DNA of 64,000 nucleotides from Mycobacterium nebraskense (lineage in GTDB: Bacteria; Actinomycetota; Actinomycetes; Mycobacteriales; Mycobacteriaceae), in contig NZ_LQPH01000158.1 in the NCBI RefSeq assembly GCF_002102255.1, positions 1 to 64,000 of the forward strand, in the 5' to 3' direction. How positions within the stretch are numbered: position 1 is the stretch's first letter; every line of letters begins with the position of its first letter. Position numbers and translations under genes: made by a program. Below the pieces are notes generated by a model that did not search any database, had not been told where the DNA came from, and saw only the letters and a program-made list of their open reading frames with translations. This document shows, in pieces, positions 43,751 to 52,912 of the stretch.

Positions 43751-44270
43751 CGGGCACCTCCGCGGCTTGGGGTTGGCGGGTCTGTGCAACGCACGATTGC
43801 TGTGCCGTCGGCTGCGACTCCGGGGCAGGGTAAGGGTACTGCGGGGCGTGCTCACGGACGGTGGCCGGTGTTGAGCGCGGTCGGTCCGAGTTTTCGCCGA
43901 GTGGGCACCAGGCAAGCTCTCGTCGACGACTAAGGCACCTGGGGCGGCAGCTGTCGAGGAAAGGCATGGCTGGTCGCCGTGTGCACCCGCTCCGGGACCC
44001 TATTAATTGCCTTCGTATTGCGTTTGACCCCGCAGGAGATTGCTTAACTTCGAGTATTTCCAAAGAATGGTTGAACGAACGCGAATGCTTTTGGGGTCGC
44101 GTGCTCGAGCCGTCACCCGAAAGGCTGCCGGGGCATCAATTGGCGGCAAGGATGTCGTCGGTCCGGCCATGAATTACCTGGACGTAGTTCAGCACGGTGA
44201 CACGTTGCTGCGTCACATCACGAAGCCCACGGAATCATCCCGAGTCACGCCGCGGTCTTGGCTAGTCTGC
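43751..44270. other. 520-bp stretch without a convincing gene
   Basis: The first 100 bp are the echA14 upstream region. From about 43990 to 44260 the sequence becomes visibly lower in GC than its surroundings (for example TATTAATTGCCTTCGTATTG), which suggests old foreign or degraded DNA. Short open frames exist on both strands but have no ribosome site or coding character I can defend. Confidence 0.5.
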
Positions 44271-44714
44271 TTACCCTGCCTCGGGTCTTGCCAATTTCTT
44301 CGCCAGCTGATCGAGCGCCGCTTGGCGCCGTCGTACCGCACACGCTCGTTGGTCCCGCTGCGTCCCCTGGATCACTGTGGTTGACGACGCGTCGCATCGC
44401 AACCTCGTGTTCGCGTAGTGGATTGCCGCATCGATCATTTCGATGTAGCGCTCCGCGTCATCGACGGCACATGTGCCCTCGATGCGCTGGACCTCGTCCC
44501 AACAGGGATAGGTGGAGTACCTGGCATCGAGCCTTTGCTGCGATACCTGCAGACCGAAGTAGGCGCGCCAGTCTCGGCTTAGCCACCCCCGTGTCTTGAC
44601 CTCGACCTTGATTCTGTTCCCCAGACCGGCTACGAACTTTGGTTCCCCGACTCGCACCACCGGTTGCCAGTCGTCCGACGTCATCGTCGACCACCCCTCG
44701 AATAGAGACGCCAT
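44271..44714 (-). CDS. Hypothetical protein
   Basis: 147 aa, soluble, no recognised domain. The sequence looks like a genuine protein (balanced composition, DAERYIEMIDAAIHYANTRLRC helix, GNRIKVEVKTRGW strand) rather than a high-Arg/Pro shadow. Two starts are possible: ATG 44714, and ATG 44684, which has GAGGGG 8 nt upstream. Lies in the lower-GC zone between echA14 and the DJ-1 gene, so it may be accessory. No function proposed. Confidence 0.55.
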   Translation of the reverse strand: MASLFEGWSTMTSDDWQPVVRVGEPKFVAGLGNRIKVEVKTRGWLSRDWRAYFGLQVSQQRLDARYSTYPCWDEVQRIEGTCAVDDAERYIEMIDAAIHYANTRLRCDASSTTVIQGTQRDQRACAVRRRQAALDQLAKKLARPEAG

Positions 44715-44974
44715 AAGTCATGATCCCCCTGCTGGCGTCGTCTGCTCGCACGACACGCCAATTGTTGTTCCCTAACCGTCTAATTGGCAACCTCTTGGCG
44801 CGGGCACCGCCGCGATACTTGTTAAGAGCCATTTACACCGTTGTGTCTTCCAGCGCGCCGGCCAGTGCGCGAGGCCGCCAAGGAGCTTTTGAGAATCCGC
44901 CAAGGCCTACCGCTGATGCTGGTGCCGGGCTGGCGAGAGCGCGCGCCATTAGACACCGACGGCAGGAGCACTTA

Positions 44975-45220
44975 ATGCGAACCGTGGCGGAGAAGGACGA
45001 CAAGAAAATCGGTTACCTCCGCCTGGCGATTGTGTCTGCTGTAATCGCCGTCCTGATCGCGGTCGGTCTGGGTCTCATCTCCGCGAACAAACCCGCCGCG
45101 GGTCATCCGTGTTCGATGCGGAATGCGACGACGCATGACGCGACCGGCCACACGGTCTCCTGCGACAGAACGACTGCCAGTGCGCACGACCTTGTGTGGC
45201 AGCTCGCACCGGCGTCGTAG
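44975..45220 (+). CDS. Small single-pass membrane protein
   Basis: 81 aa. A charged N-terminus (MRTVAEKDDKKIG) leads into one transmembrane helix (YLRLAIVSAVIAVLIAVGLGLIS) and an outer tail of about 45 aa with two cysteines in HPCSMRNATTHDATGHTVSC, which could form a disulfide. Strong AGGAG 6 nt before the ATG. No named family known to me. An 82-bp gap separates it from the DJ-1 gene in the same direction. Confidence 0.7.
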   Translation: MRTVAEKDDKKIGYLRLAIVSAVIAVLIAVGLGLISANKPAAGHPCSMRNATTHDATGHTVSCDRTTASAHDLVWQLAPAS

Positions 45221-45302
45221 TGGCGGTTCGCGGTTGCACACCGGCCGTGGGATGGGTGACGCTTGGACGGGTCAATCCGGTGCGCTAACGAGGGGATGCG
45301 CG

Positions 45303-45995
45303 ATGGCAAAGGTTTTGTTCGTAGTGACTGGCGCAAGTTACTGGACACTCAAGGACGGCACGAGGCATCCGACCGGCTATTGGGCCGAGGAGTTCGCTGC
45401 ACCGTACCGCGAGCTCACCAACGCCGGTCATGAGGTCGTGGTGGCTACCCCGAAAGGCGTTGTCCCGCATGTGGATGTGATGAGCCTGCGTCCGTCGATG
45501 GCCGGCAGTGAAGAGATCGCTCGGGACCTAGAGGAGATCCTGCGGTCCGCCGAGGAATTGCGCCGCCCGATCGAGTTGGCCGACGCCCGCCTCGAGGACT
45601 ATGACGCCGTCTACTACCCGGGCGGCCATGGCCCGATGGAGGATCTGTGGCAGGACGCCGACTCGGGTCGGCTGCTCATCGCGGCGCTCGCCTCCGGCAA
45701 GCCGCTGGCCATCGTATGCCACGCGCCGGTCGCCATGATGGCCACTCGGCGAGACGGGGTTTCGCCGTTCGCCGGCTACAAGGTCACGGCCTACACCAAC
45801 GACGAAGAGGATGCCGTCGGGCTGCGGGAGAAGGCGCGGTGGACCGCCGAGGACGAACTGGTGAAGATGGGCGTCGACTTCTCCCGTGGCGAAGTCTGGA
45901 AGCCCTACACCGTGAAAGACCGCAATCTCTTCACGGGCCAGAACCCGGCCTCCGCTGCGCCTCTGGCGAAAGAGTTCATGAAGGAACTCCGTTAA
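45303..45995 (+). CDS. DJ-1/PfpI superfamily protein (class I glutamine amidotransferase-like)
   Basis: 230 aa. The nucleophile elbow LAIVCHAP gives C139 followed by H140, and TGYWAEEF supplies the conserved glutamate near 29-30. The YYPGGHGPMEDL strand is typical of Hsp31/glyoxalase-III-like members. Likely activities are glyoxalase III, deglycase-type or chaperone functions; none can be chosen from sequence. GAGGGG precedes ATG 45303. Followed by the ATP-grasp gene after 110 bp. Confidence 0.88.
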   Translation: MAKVLFVVTGASYWTLKDGTRHPTGYWAEEFAAPYRELTNAGHEVVVATPKGVVPHVDVMSLRPSMAGSEEIARDLEEILRSAEELRRPIELADARLEDYDAVYYPGGHGPMEDLWQDADSGRLLIAALASGKPLAIVCHAPVAMMATRRDGVSPFAGYKVTAYTNDEEDAVGLREKARWTAEDELVKMGVDFSRGEVWKPYTVKDRNLFTGQNPASAAPLAKEFMKELR

Positions 45996-46105
45996 GCGAC
46001 TGCCGAACGGCCGTTGCCGGTCCACACTTGAAGAATGAAAATGTGTGACTTCACCGCCTGCGCGCTGATCGCAGCACCCCTGCCGTCGACGTCAGCGCGG
46101 GTGGC

Positions 46106-47578
46106 GTGACCGTGCCCGAGCCGGATCGGCGCGGCCCGCTGAAAGGCCTTTCGGACGTACGCGCGTTCTTTCACACCAATACCGTGCCGCTGTACTTCAT
46201 TTCGCCGACCCCGTTCAACCTGCTCGGCATCGACCGCTGGATACGAAACTTCTTTTACCTCACATACTTTGACGCGTTCGAGGGCATACATTCACGCGTG
46301 TTCGTGCCCCGGCGGCGCGACCGCATTGATTTCGAATCCATGGGAGACGTCTGCAACCACCTCCTGCGCGATCCCGAGACGCTCGAGTTCATCGCGGGCA
46401 AGGGTCCGGGTGGCAAAGCCTGCTTTGTGATGATGGACGAGGAGACCCAGGCCCTCGCGCGGCAGGCGGGTCTCGAGGTCATGCATCCGCCGGTGGAGCT
46501 GCGCAATCGTCTCGGCTCCAAGACCGTCATGACGCGCCTGGCCGACGACGCGGGCGTACCGAGCGTGCCCCACACGATGGGACGGGCCGGCTCCTACGAC
46601 GAACTGCTGACGCTCGCGCAGAACGCCGGATTGGGCGATGACCTCGTCATCTCGATCCCGTACGGCGCCGCGGGCAGCGGGACCTTCTTCGTCCGCGGCC
46701 AGCGCGATTGGGACGAGCACGCCGGTGACCTGACCGCGCAGCAGGAATTCAAAGTCATGAAGCGCATCCGCAATGTCGAGGTGTGCATCGAGGGCGCCGT
46801 GACCCGCCACGGCACCGTGATCGGGCCCGCGATGACCAGCCTCGTGGGTTACCCGGAGCTGACCCCGCACCGGGGTGCGTGGTGCGGCAACGACATTTGG
46901 CGCGAAGTTCTGCCGCCGGACCAGACGCACGCCGCGCGGGAAATGGTGGGAAAGCTGGGCGACATCTTGAGCCGCGAGGGGTACCGCGGATATTTCGAGG
47001 TGGACCTTCTGCATGACTTGGACTCCGACCAGCTCTACCTCGGGGAAGTGAACCCTCGTCTGAGCGGCGCCAGCCCGATGACGAATCTGACGACCGAGGC
47101 CTACGCCGATATGCCCCTGTTTCTCTTTCACCTGCTCGAGTACATGGACGTGGAGTACGAGCTCGACATCGAGGGAATCAACGCTCGCTGGGAGCGCGGT
47201 TATGGCGAGGACGAGGTCTGGGGCCAGGTGATATTGACGGAGACCTCGCCGGATGTCGAGCTCTTCACCTCGACGCCTCGCACCGGTGTGTGGCGCATCG
47301 ATGACGACGGCCGTGTCTCCTTTTCGCGCACGGCCAACGACTGGGCCACGCTGCTCGACGGGTCTGAGGCCTTTTACATGCGGGTGGCGGCCCCCGGCGA
47401 CTTACGTTCGGAGGGCGCACAACTCGGGGTGCTCGTCACCCGCGGACACCTGCAGACTGACGATTACCGGCTCACCGAGCGCTGCCAGCGCTGGGTCAAG
47501 GGCATGAAGGCGAAGTTCGTCTCGACGCCCCTGGCGCCGGCCACGCCCATCGTCTCGCGGCTCGTCGCGCGCGCGTGA
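46106..47578 (+). CDS. ATP-grasp ligase-like protein
   Basis: 490 aa. ATP-grasp features: a lid region with LRNRLGSKTVMTRLADDAGVPSVP, a central ATP-binding sheet (FKVMKRIRNVEVCIEGAVTRHGTV), and the metal-binding YLGEVNPRLSGASP, whose E and N are the classic ATP-grasp magnesium ligands. No biotinyl or carboxyltransferase part is present, so 'biotin carboxylase', a common label for such proteins, is not supported. It probably joins a carboxylate to an amine or thiol. Its stop overlaps the next gene's GTG, so the two are translated together. Substrate unknown. Confidence 0.8.
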   Translation: MTVPEPDRRGPLKGLSDVRAFFHTNTVPLYFISPTPFNLLGIDRWIRNFFYLTYFDAFEGIHSRVFVPRRRDRIDFESMGDVCNHLLRDPETLEFIAGKGPGGKACFVMMDEETQALARQAGLEVMHPPVELRNRLGSKTVMTRLADDAGVPSVPHTMGRAGSYDELLTLAQNAGLGDDLVISIPYGAAGSGTFFVRGQRDWDEHAGDLTAQQEFKVMKRIRNVEVCIEGAVTRHGTVIGPAMTSLVGYPELTPHRGAWCGNDIWREVLPPDQTHAAREMVGKLGDILSREGYRGYFEVDLLHDLDSDQLYLGEVNPRLSGASPMTNLTTEAYADMPLFLFHLLEYMDVEYELDIEGINARWERGYGEDEVWGQVILTETSPDVELFTSTPRTGVWRIDDDGRVSFSRTANDWATLLDGSEAFYMRVAAPGDLRSEGAQLGVLVTRGHLQTDDYRLTERCQRWVKGMKAKFVSTPLAPATPIVSRLVARA

Positions 47579-48753
47579 GCGTCCCGGCCGGAATCTCCCT
47601 GGACAACTGGCTGTTGGCGCCCTATGCGCGGTGGTCGTTCCAGCACGTCGAAGACTTCGTGCCGACCGCTTTGATCCCGCGGGGGACGGGGCCGATCGCC
47701 GCGCTGCCCGCGGTTCCCAATCCGGTGGCTGAGATCCCCGTGACCAACACTGACGGGGCGGCCACCACGGTCGGCGCGGTGATGGCCGCCACCGTCACCG
47801 ACGGGTGGGCCGTCGCCCACCGCGGGTCGCTGGTGGCCCAGGAGTACCTCGACGGCATGGCGGCCGACACCCGGCACCTGGTGTTCTCGGTGAGCAAGTC
47901 ACTGGTGGGTGCCGTCGTCGGCGCGCTGTATGAGGCCGGTGCGATCGAGCTTGACGCGCCGGTCACGGCTTTCGTTCCTGGGTTGGCGAATTGCGGCTAC
48001 GCCGGTGCGACGGTGCGCCACCTGCTGGATATGAGGTCGGGTATCAAGTTTTCAGAGAACTACGACGACCCGGCCGCGGAGATACACCTGCTCGATCAGG
48101 CGATGGGCTGGGCGCCCAAGAGCAGTCCGGACGCCCCGTCCACGCTGCGCGACTTCCTGCTGACCTTGCGGCAGAAGTCAGCTCACGGCGGCCCGTTCGA
48201 ATATCGCTCGTGTGAGACCGACGTACTGGGCTGGATCTGCGAGGTCGCCGGCGGCCAGCGGATGCCCGGACTGATGTCGGAACTGCTGTGGAGCCGCATC
48301 GGCGCCCAATACGACGCCACCATCGCTGTCGATCCCGTCGGCACGGGGTTCTTCGACGGCGGCGTCAACGCCTGCCTTACCGACCTGATCCGGTTCGGGT
48401 CGCTGTTCTTGCGCGACGGTGTCTCGCTGACCGGCCAGCAAGTGATACCGGCGGCGTGGGTCGCCGACACCTTCGACGGCGGCCCCGACTCGCGGCAGGC
48501 GTTCGCCGCCAGTCCCGACCACGACACTGATTTGCCCGGCGGGATGTACCGCAACCAAATGTGGTTCCCCTATCCAGGCAGCAACGTCGTGTTGTGCCTG
48601 GGCATGTGCGGCCAGATGGTCTATGTCAACCGCGCCGCGGAGACGGTCGCCGCCAAGGTGTCCACGCAGCCCCACTCCCACGAGCCGCACATGCTGGACA
48701 CGCTGCGCGCCTTCGATGCGGTGGCACACGAGCTGGCTGGAATCACCAGTTAG
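47575..48753 (+). CDS. Serine hydrolase of the beta-lactamase/NylB-like family
   Basis: 392 aa, cytosolic (no signal). The S-x-x-K motif is S105-V-S-K108 in LVFSVSKSLVGAVVG. The second motif position reads EYRSCETD, with Tyr but no canonical YxN. N-terminal NWLLAPYARWSFQHVEDFVPTA resembles 6-aminohexanoate-dimer hydrolase (NylB) relatives, which cleave amides or esters. GTG start overlaps the ATP-grasp stop (GTGA). A ligase and a hydrolase of the same bond type translated together suggests a shared substrate (inference). Confidence 0.85.
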   Translation: MSVPAGISLDNWLLAPYARWSFQHVEDFVPTALIPRGTGPIAALPAVPNPVAEIPVTNTDGAATTVGAVMAATVTDGWAVAHRGSLVAQEYLDGMAADTRHLVFSVSKSLVGAVVGALYEAGAIELDAPVTAFVPGLANCGYAGATVRHLLDMRSGIKFSENYDDPAAEIHLLDQAMGWAPKSSPDAPSTLRDFLLTLRQKSAHGGPFEYRSCETDVLGWICEVAGGQRMPGLMSELLWSRIGAQYDATIAVDPVGTGFFDGGVNACLTDLIRFGSLFLRDGVSLTGQQVIPAAWVADTFDGGPDSRQAFAASPDHDTDLPGGMYRNQMWFPYPGSNVVLCLGMCGQMVYVNRAAETVAAKVSTQPHSHEPHMLDTLRAFDAVAHELAGITS

Positions 48754-48895
48754 TTCGCGGCCGCCTGCCCGTTCTTGCTTGTGCTACAACAGTTGTGGCT
48801 AACGTTGGGCACCGGTGATGCCCCGCCACCTTGCAACGAATCATGGTCATTGGCGATGATTAACGATGAGCTTCGAGTCGTCTCCGGCGCGCGGG

Positions 48896-49588
48896 TTAGA
48901 GATGGCTCGCCACGAAAGTCGCGGCCTGACTGGGCATTCCGGAGTGCTCATACGACAGGTGTGCCGCGGAGAACATCTCGTCATGTGTCGGCAGCGACAG
49001 GCCCCCGCCCGGAGTGCAAATCGGGTCGCCGGGCGCGCACAAGTCAATGGCTTTAGCCCCATACCAGGGGCTGATCTCGCTTATCGGCCCACCCAGATAT
49101 CTATCGGTCGGATTCCCGAAGACGGCGACGGCGGCAACGTGATCAGCCTGGTCTGCCGATAGCGTGGCGGCGTTAAAGCCGGCAACCGATGCTCGGGCGA
49201 TGGTGATCAGATCTATGACCATCGCGCCTTGGGAATATCCCCCGAGCACCAGCTTGGTGTTCGGGCAGTTCGCGACCATGGATTGAACGTGAGCGTTCGC
49301 ATCGCTGGCGCCGGCCGATGCGGACGGGGGCCAATCTTCGGTGGCGGGATAGTTGACGGCATACACCCCGAAGGACCGGCCGCCAACCTGCGAGCGCAGT
49401 GAATCGACAAAGGCTTGTCCGACCCCACCAACACCAGCTGGCTCGCTGGTGCCCCGGGCAAAGGTCACCTCGACGTCCGGGCAGGGAGCAGCGGACGCGG
49501 GGGCCATGAGGATCGGTGCGCTCAGCAGCGTCGCGCAGGGTATCGCCACCGCAGCGCCCAACCAGCGAGGGAATTGGCGTGCGTTCAC
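48896..49588 (-). CDS. Secreted cutinase-family esterase
   Basis: 230 aa. A Sec signal covers about 1-34, ending ASAA. GGYSQG holds the nucleophile S119. LCAPGDPIC carries the catalytic aspartate between cysteines, and a histidine follows near the C-terminus. Cutinase-like proteins hydrolyse lipid esters outside the cell. GTG 49588 begins the signal peptide; the upstream AGGAC is weak. It is transcribed away from tRNA-Arg. Confidence 0.92.
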   Translation of the reverse strand: MNARQFPRWLGAAVAIPCATLLSAPILMAPASAAPCPDVEVTFARGTSEPAGVGGVGQAFVDSLRSQVGGRSFGVYAVNYPATEDWPPSASAGASDANAHVQSMVANCPNTKLVLGGYSQGAMVIDLITIARASVAGFNAATLSADQADHVAAVAVFGNPTDRYLGGPISEISPWYGAKAIDLCAPGDPICTPGGGLSLPTHDEMFSAAHLSYEHSGMPSQAATFVASHL

Positions 49589-49653
49589 GTCCTAATGCTG
49601 ACATATCGTGACCCAGGCGTACCGCCCAAATTGCGCTGTAGAGCGCGTAGTGG

Positions 49654-49768
49654 TGTCAAGGATCAGCCGAAACCACTGTCAAGCATCAGCCGAAACCACT
49701 GTAAAGGATCAACCGAAACACTGTCAGGCCTCACCCGAAGCCGAAACGTCAAGCATCAACCGACGTCA
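49654..49768. repeat. Tandem 22-26-bp degenerate repeats
   Basis: Units at 49654-49676, 49677-49699 and 49700-49721 follow the pattern TGTCAAGGATCAGCCGAAAC plus CAC, with only a few changes. Two more diverged units follow to about 49768. They are contiguous with no spacers, between the cutinase start and the tRNA-Arg 3' end. Confidence 0.8.
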
Positions 49769-49781
49769 TACAAGCTCAGAG

Positions 49782-49855
49782 TGCCCCCGGCACGACTCGA
49801 ACGTGCGACCTAGGGATTAGAAGGCCCTTGCTCTATCCACCTGAGCTACGGAGGC
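49782..49855 (-). tRNA. tRNA-Arg (TCT)
   Basis: 74-nt minus-strand cloverleaf: acceptor GCCTCCG with CGGGGGC (one U-G pair), anticodon loop CTTCTAA (TCT), T-arm GCACG-TTCGAGT-CGTGC. CCA is not encoded. The base pair closing the anticodon loop (31-39) is a C-T mismatch. Confidence 0.92.
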
Positions 49856-50041
49856 ATTGTGCAGGTCAGTCTATCCAACGGCGTGTCGTAATCCGACTCG
49901 CCGCCACGACGCGCGCGAAAAGCGTTCCGGCTCCGCGGTTATCGGCTATGGTTGGGAACCTCGACACACGTAGAACACCGGCCGGTCATCGGCCGTTTAC
50001 CGCAATGAGGCGTGTGCATACCGTCGAGGGGTGGCGTTGCT

Positions 50042-51289
50042 ATGAGCGTGACCATGCACTTGACTTCACGGTGCTCGTGGGCTGGTACCCAGGCAGCACG
50101 CCTCGCGGGCGATGCGATGGATGCCTATCGGGCCGGCACGCTGTTGCTGCGCGGCTCGCCGATGGCGCTGGGCTGCCTAGTCGGCTGGCTTTCCACCGAG
50201 TTTCCCCCGCACGTCTTGACCGGGCACGCGTTGTCGCGGGTTTCGCACCCGTCGATCGGCCGCGTCGGCACCACCTGGGCGGCGCAGCGGGCGGATCGGG
50301 CCCTCACCACGGCGTTAGAGGAGTCCCTCGGTCCGGACTTCCGCGAGCAGGTGTGCCACCCGGCCAGCATCAAGCCCGTCTGTGCCTCGCGTGGCGGCAT
50401 GTTGAGCAGGCCCGGGCCACACCGCCGGTACGCGGCACAGACATCAAATATCTCCTACGGTCCTCGTGGACGCGACAACCTGCTCGACATCTGGCGGCGC
50501 GACGACCTGGCCCCGGGCTGCCGGGCGCCGGTGCTGATCCAGGTCCCCGGCGGGGCGTGGACAGTCGGCGACAAACGAGTGCAGGCCTACACGCTGATGA
50601 GCCGCATGGCCGAACTCGGCTGGATCTGCGTCTCGATCAATTACTGCAAGAGCCCGCGTTCCACATTTCCCGCGCACCTCATCGACGTGAAGACGGCAAT
50701 CGCGTGGGTCCGCCAAAACATCGCCGACTACGGCGGCGATCCCGACTTCATCGCGATCACCGGCGGGTCGGCGGGTGGGCACCTGGCCTCCCTGGCCGCG
50801 CTCACCCCGAACGACCCGACGTTCCAGCCCGGATTCGAGGGCGCCGACACGACTGTTCAAGCCGTCGCGCCCTATTACGGCGTGTACGACTTCACCGACT
50901 TCGAGAACATGCACGGCTTGATGCTGCCGTTCCTGGAGCAGTTCGTGGTGAAGGCCCGCTACGGCGACGAGCCCGAGCGGTTCAAGGCGGCGTCACCGGT
51001 TTCCTACGTGCACAGCGAAGCACCGCCCTTCTTCGTGCTGCACGGCGAGAAGGACGAACTGGTTCCCAGCGGCCAGGCCCGAACCTTCTGCGCGGCGCTG
51101 CGGGCGGCCGGCGCTTCGACGGTGGCTCACGCCGAACTCGCCAACGCGCACCACGCGTTCGACATCCTCTCGACGGTGCGATCGCGGCTGGCCGCCGACG
51201 CCGTCGCCGATTTCTTGGGTGTCATCTACGGCCGGCGCGTCAGCTCGCTGCTGGACTTCGTCCCGATGTCGGCTACGTCCGCCAGCTGA
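50042..51289 (+). CDS. lipQ: Alpha/beta hydrolase, carboxylesterase/lipase LipQ
   Basis: 415 aa. HSL/carboxylesterase-type fold: the oxyanion region is VPGGAW in place of the usual HGG, the nucleophile is S243 in GGSAGGHLASL, and FVLHGEKDELVP plus NAHHAFD carry the Asp and His. An N-terminal region of about 120 aa precedes the hydrolase core. ATG 50042 has GAGGGG upstream; GTG 50012 is an alternative. Same direction and order as the acyltransferase genes that follow, as in M. tuberculosis (Rv2485c), suggesting a role in glycerolipid turnover. Confidence 0.9.
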   Translation: MSVTMHLTSRCSWAGTQAARLAGDAMDAYRAGTLLLRGSPMALGCLVGWLSTEFPPHVLTGHALSRVSHPSIGRVGTTWAAQRADRALTTALEESLGPDFREQVCHPASIKPVCASRGGMLSRPGPHRRYAAQTSNISYGPRGRDNLLDIWRRDDLAPGCRAPVLIQVPGGAWTVGDKRVQAYTLMSRMAELGWICVSINYCKSPRSTFPAHLIDVKTAIAWVRQNIADYGGDPDFIAITGGSAGGHLASLAALTPNDPTFQPGFEGADTTVQAVAPYYGVYDFTDFENMHGLMLPFLEQFVVKARYGDEPERFKAASPVSYVHSEAPPFFVLHGEKDELVPSGQARTFCAALRAAGASTVAHAELANAHHAFDILSTVRSRLAADAVADFLGVIYGRRVSSLLDFVPMSATSAS

Positions 51290-51442
51290 GCCCGGGCCCC
51301 CGGTAACCGGCCCCAGGGCCCGACCGCTCCTTTCACCAGCGCCGCAACCCGACTAGCGTTGTGTTGGCGATGGGGACGGCGGCGGGTCCGAGGCAGGAGG
51401 CTTGATCTTCGGTGACAGGGTTGGCGCGTCGGTCGGAGGGCC

Positions 51443-52912
51443 ATGACTGAGTCCGTCGAGGTCGTGAAATTGTCCGACCAGCTTGGACCGGTCGACTATC
51501 TGATGCATAGGGGCGAAGCGAATCCCCGGACGCGGTCGGGGATCATGGCGCTGGAACTCCTCGACACCACGCCGGACTGGGATCAGTTCCTGACCCGATT
51601 CGAAAACGCCTCCCGACGGGTGTTGCGGCTGCGGCAGAAGGTGGTCGTGCCCACCTTGCCGACCGCGTCACCCCGCTGGGTGGTCGACCCCGATTTCAAC
51701 CTCGAATTCCATGTGCGCCGGATGAGGGTGGCCGAACCCGGCACACTGCGTGACGTTTTCAACCTCGCCGAGGTGATCCTGCAATCGCCGATGGACATCT
51801 CCCGGCCGCTGTGGACGGCCACCCTGGTCGAGGGTCTGGCCGGTGGCAAAGCGGCGACGCTGCTGCATGTCAGCCACGCGGTCACCGACGGCGTCGGCGG
51901 GGTGCAGATGTTCGCCGAAATCTACGACCTCGAGCGCCACCCGCCGGCCAAGCCGACGCCCCCGCTGCCCATCCCGCAGGACCTCACGTCCAATGACCTG
52001 ATGCGGCAAGGCATTAACCATCTGCCGACCGCCGTGATCGGTGGCGTTCTCAGCGCGGTGTCCGGGGCGGTGTCGGCGGCCGGACGCGCGGTCCTGGAAC
52101 CGGGATCCACCGTGTCCGGGATCGTGGGTTACGCCATGTCGGGGATGCGGGTGCTCAACCGGTCGGCCGAACCGTCGCCGCTGCTGCGACGGCGCAGCCT
52201 GGCCACCCGCACCGAAGCGATCGACATCCCGCTCTCGGACCTGCACCGGGCCGCCAAGGCCGGGGGCGGATCGATCAACGACGCCTACCTCGCGGGCCTG
52301 TGCGGCGCCTTGCGGCGCTACCACGAGGCGCTCGGCGTGCCGATCAGCACGCTGCCGATGGCGGTGCCGGTGAGCCTGCGGGCCGATGCCGATACGGCCG
52401 GCGGCAACCGGTTCACCGGTGTCAACCTGGCCGCTCCCGTGGGTACCGTCGACCCGGTCTCGCGGATGAAAAAGATCCGCGCGCAAATGACGCAGCGCCG
52501 CGACGAGCCCGCGATGAACATCATCGGTTCAGTCGCACCGCTGCTCAGCGTCCTGCCGACCGCGGTGCTCGAGGGGATCACCGGTTCGGTGATCGGCTCC
52601 GACGTCCAAGCCAGCAATGTCCCGGTGTACCCCGGAGACACTTACATCGCGGGTGCAAAGGTGTTGCGGCAGTACGGTATCGGTCCACTGCCCGGGGTGG
52701 CGATGATGGTGGTGCTGATCTCGCGCGGCGGCTGGTGCACCATCACCGTGCGCTACGACCGCGCGTCGGTTCGCAACGAACCACTGTTCGCTCAATGCCT
52801 GCTCGAGGGCTTCGACGAAATTCTGGCGCTGGCCGGTCAGGGGGCACCCCACGCGGTGCCCGCCTCGTTCACCGAACCGGCGACTTCGGCACGGACGGTG
52901 TCGGGCTCATGA
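51443..52912 (+). CDS. Wax ester synthase/diacylglycerol acyltransferase (Rv2484c homologue)
   Basis: 489 aa. WS/DGAT family, which makes triacylglycerol or wax esters from acyl-CoA. The active-site motif HHxxxDG reads SHAVTDG: the second His (H145) and D are kept, the first is Ser. PLWTATLVEGL, NRFTGVNLAAPVGTVDP and PVYPGDTYIAGA are family blocks. Its stop overlaps the plsC ATG (ATGA). It probably supplies neutral lipid from the PlsB2/PlsC pathway encoded next. Confidence 0.92.
   Translation: MTESVEVVKLSDQLGPVDYLMHRGEANPRTRSGIMALELLDTTPDWDQFLTRFENASRRVLRLRQKVVVPTLPTASPRWVVDPDFNLEFHVRRMRVAEPGTLRDVFNLAEVILQSPMDISRPLWTATLVEGLAGGKAATLLHVSHAVTDGVGGVQMFAEIYDLERHPPAKPTPPLPIPQDLTSNDLMRQGINHLPTAVIGGVLSAVSGAVSAAGRAVLEPGSTVSGIVGYAMSGMRVLNRSAEPSPLLRRRSLATRTEAIDIPLSDLHRAAKAGGGSINDAYLAGLCGALRRYHEALGVPISTLPMAVPVSLRADADTAGGNRFTGVNLAAPVGTVDPVSRMKKIRAQMTQRRDEPAMNIIGSVAPLLSVLPTAVLEGITGSVIGSDVQASNVPVYPGDTYIAGAKVLRQYGIGPLPGVAMMVVLISRGGWCTITVRYDRASVRNEPLFAQCLLEGFDEILALAGQGAPHAVPASFTEPATSARTVSGS

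Noticed and set aside
49654..49768. CRISPR array
   Set aside because: Units are contiguous and degenerate, with no spacers and no cas genes.
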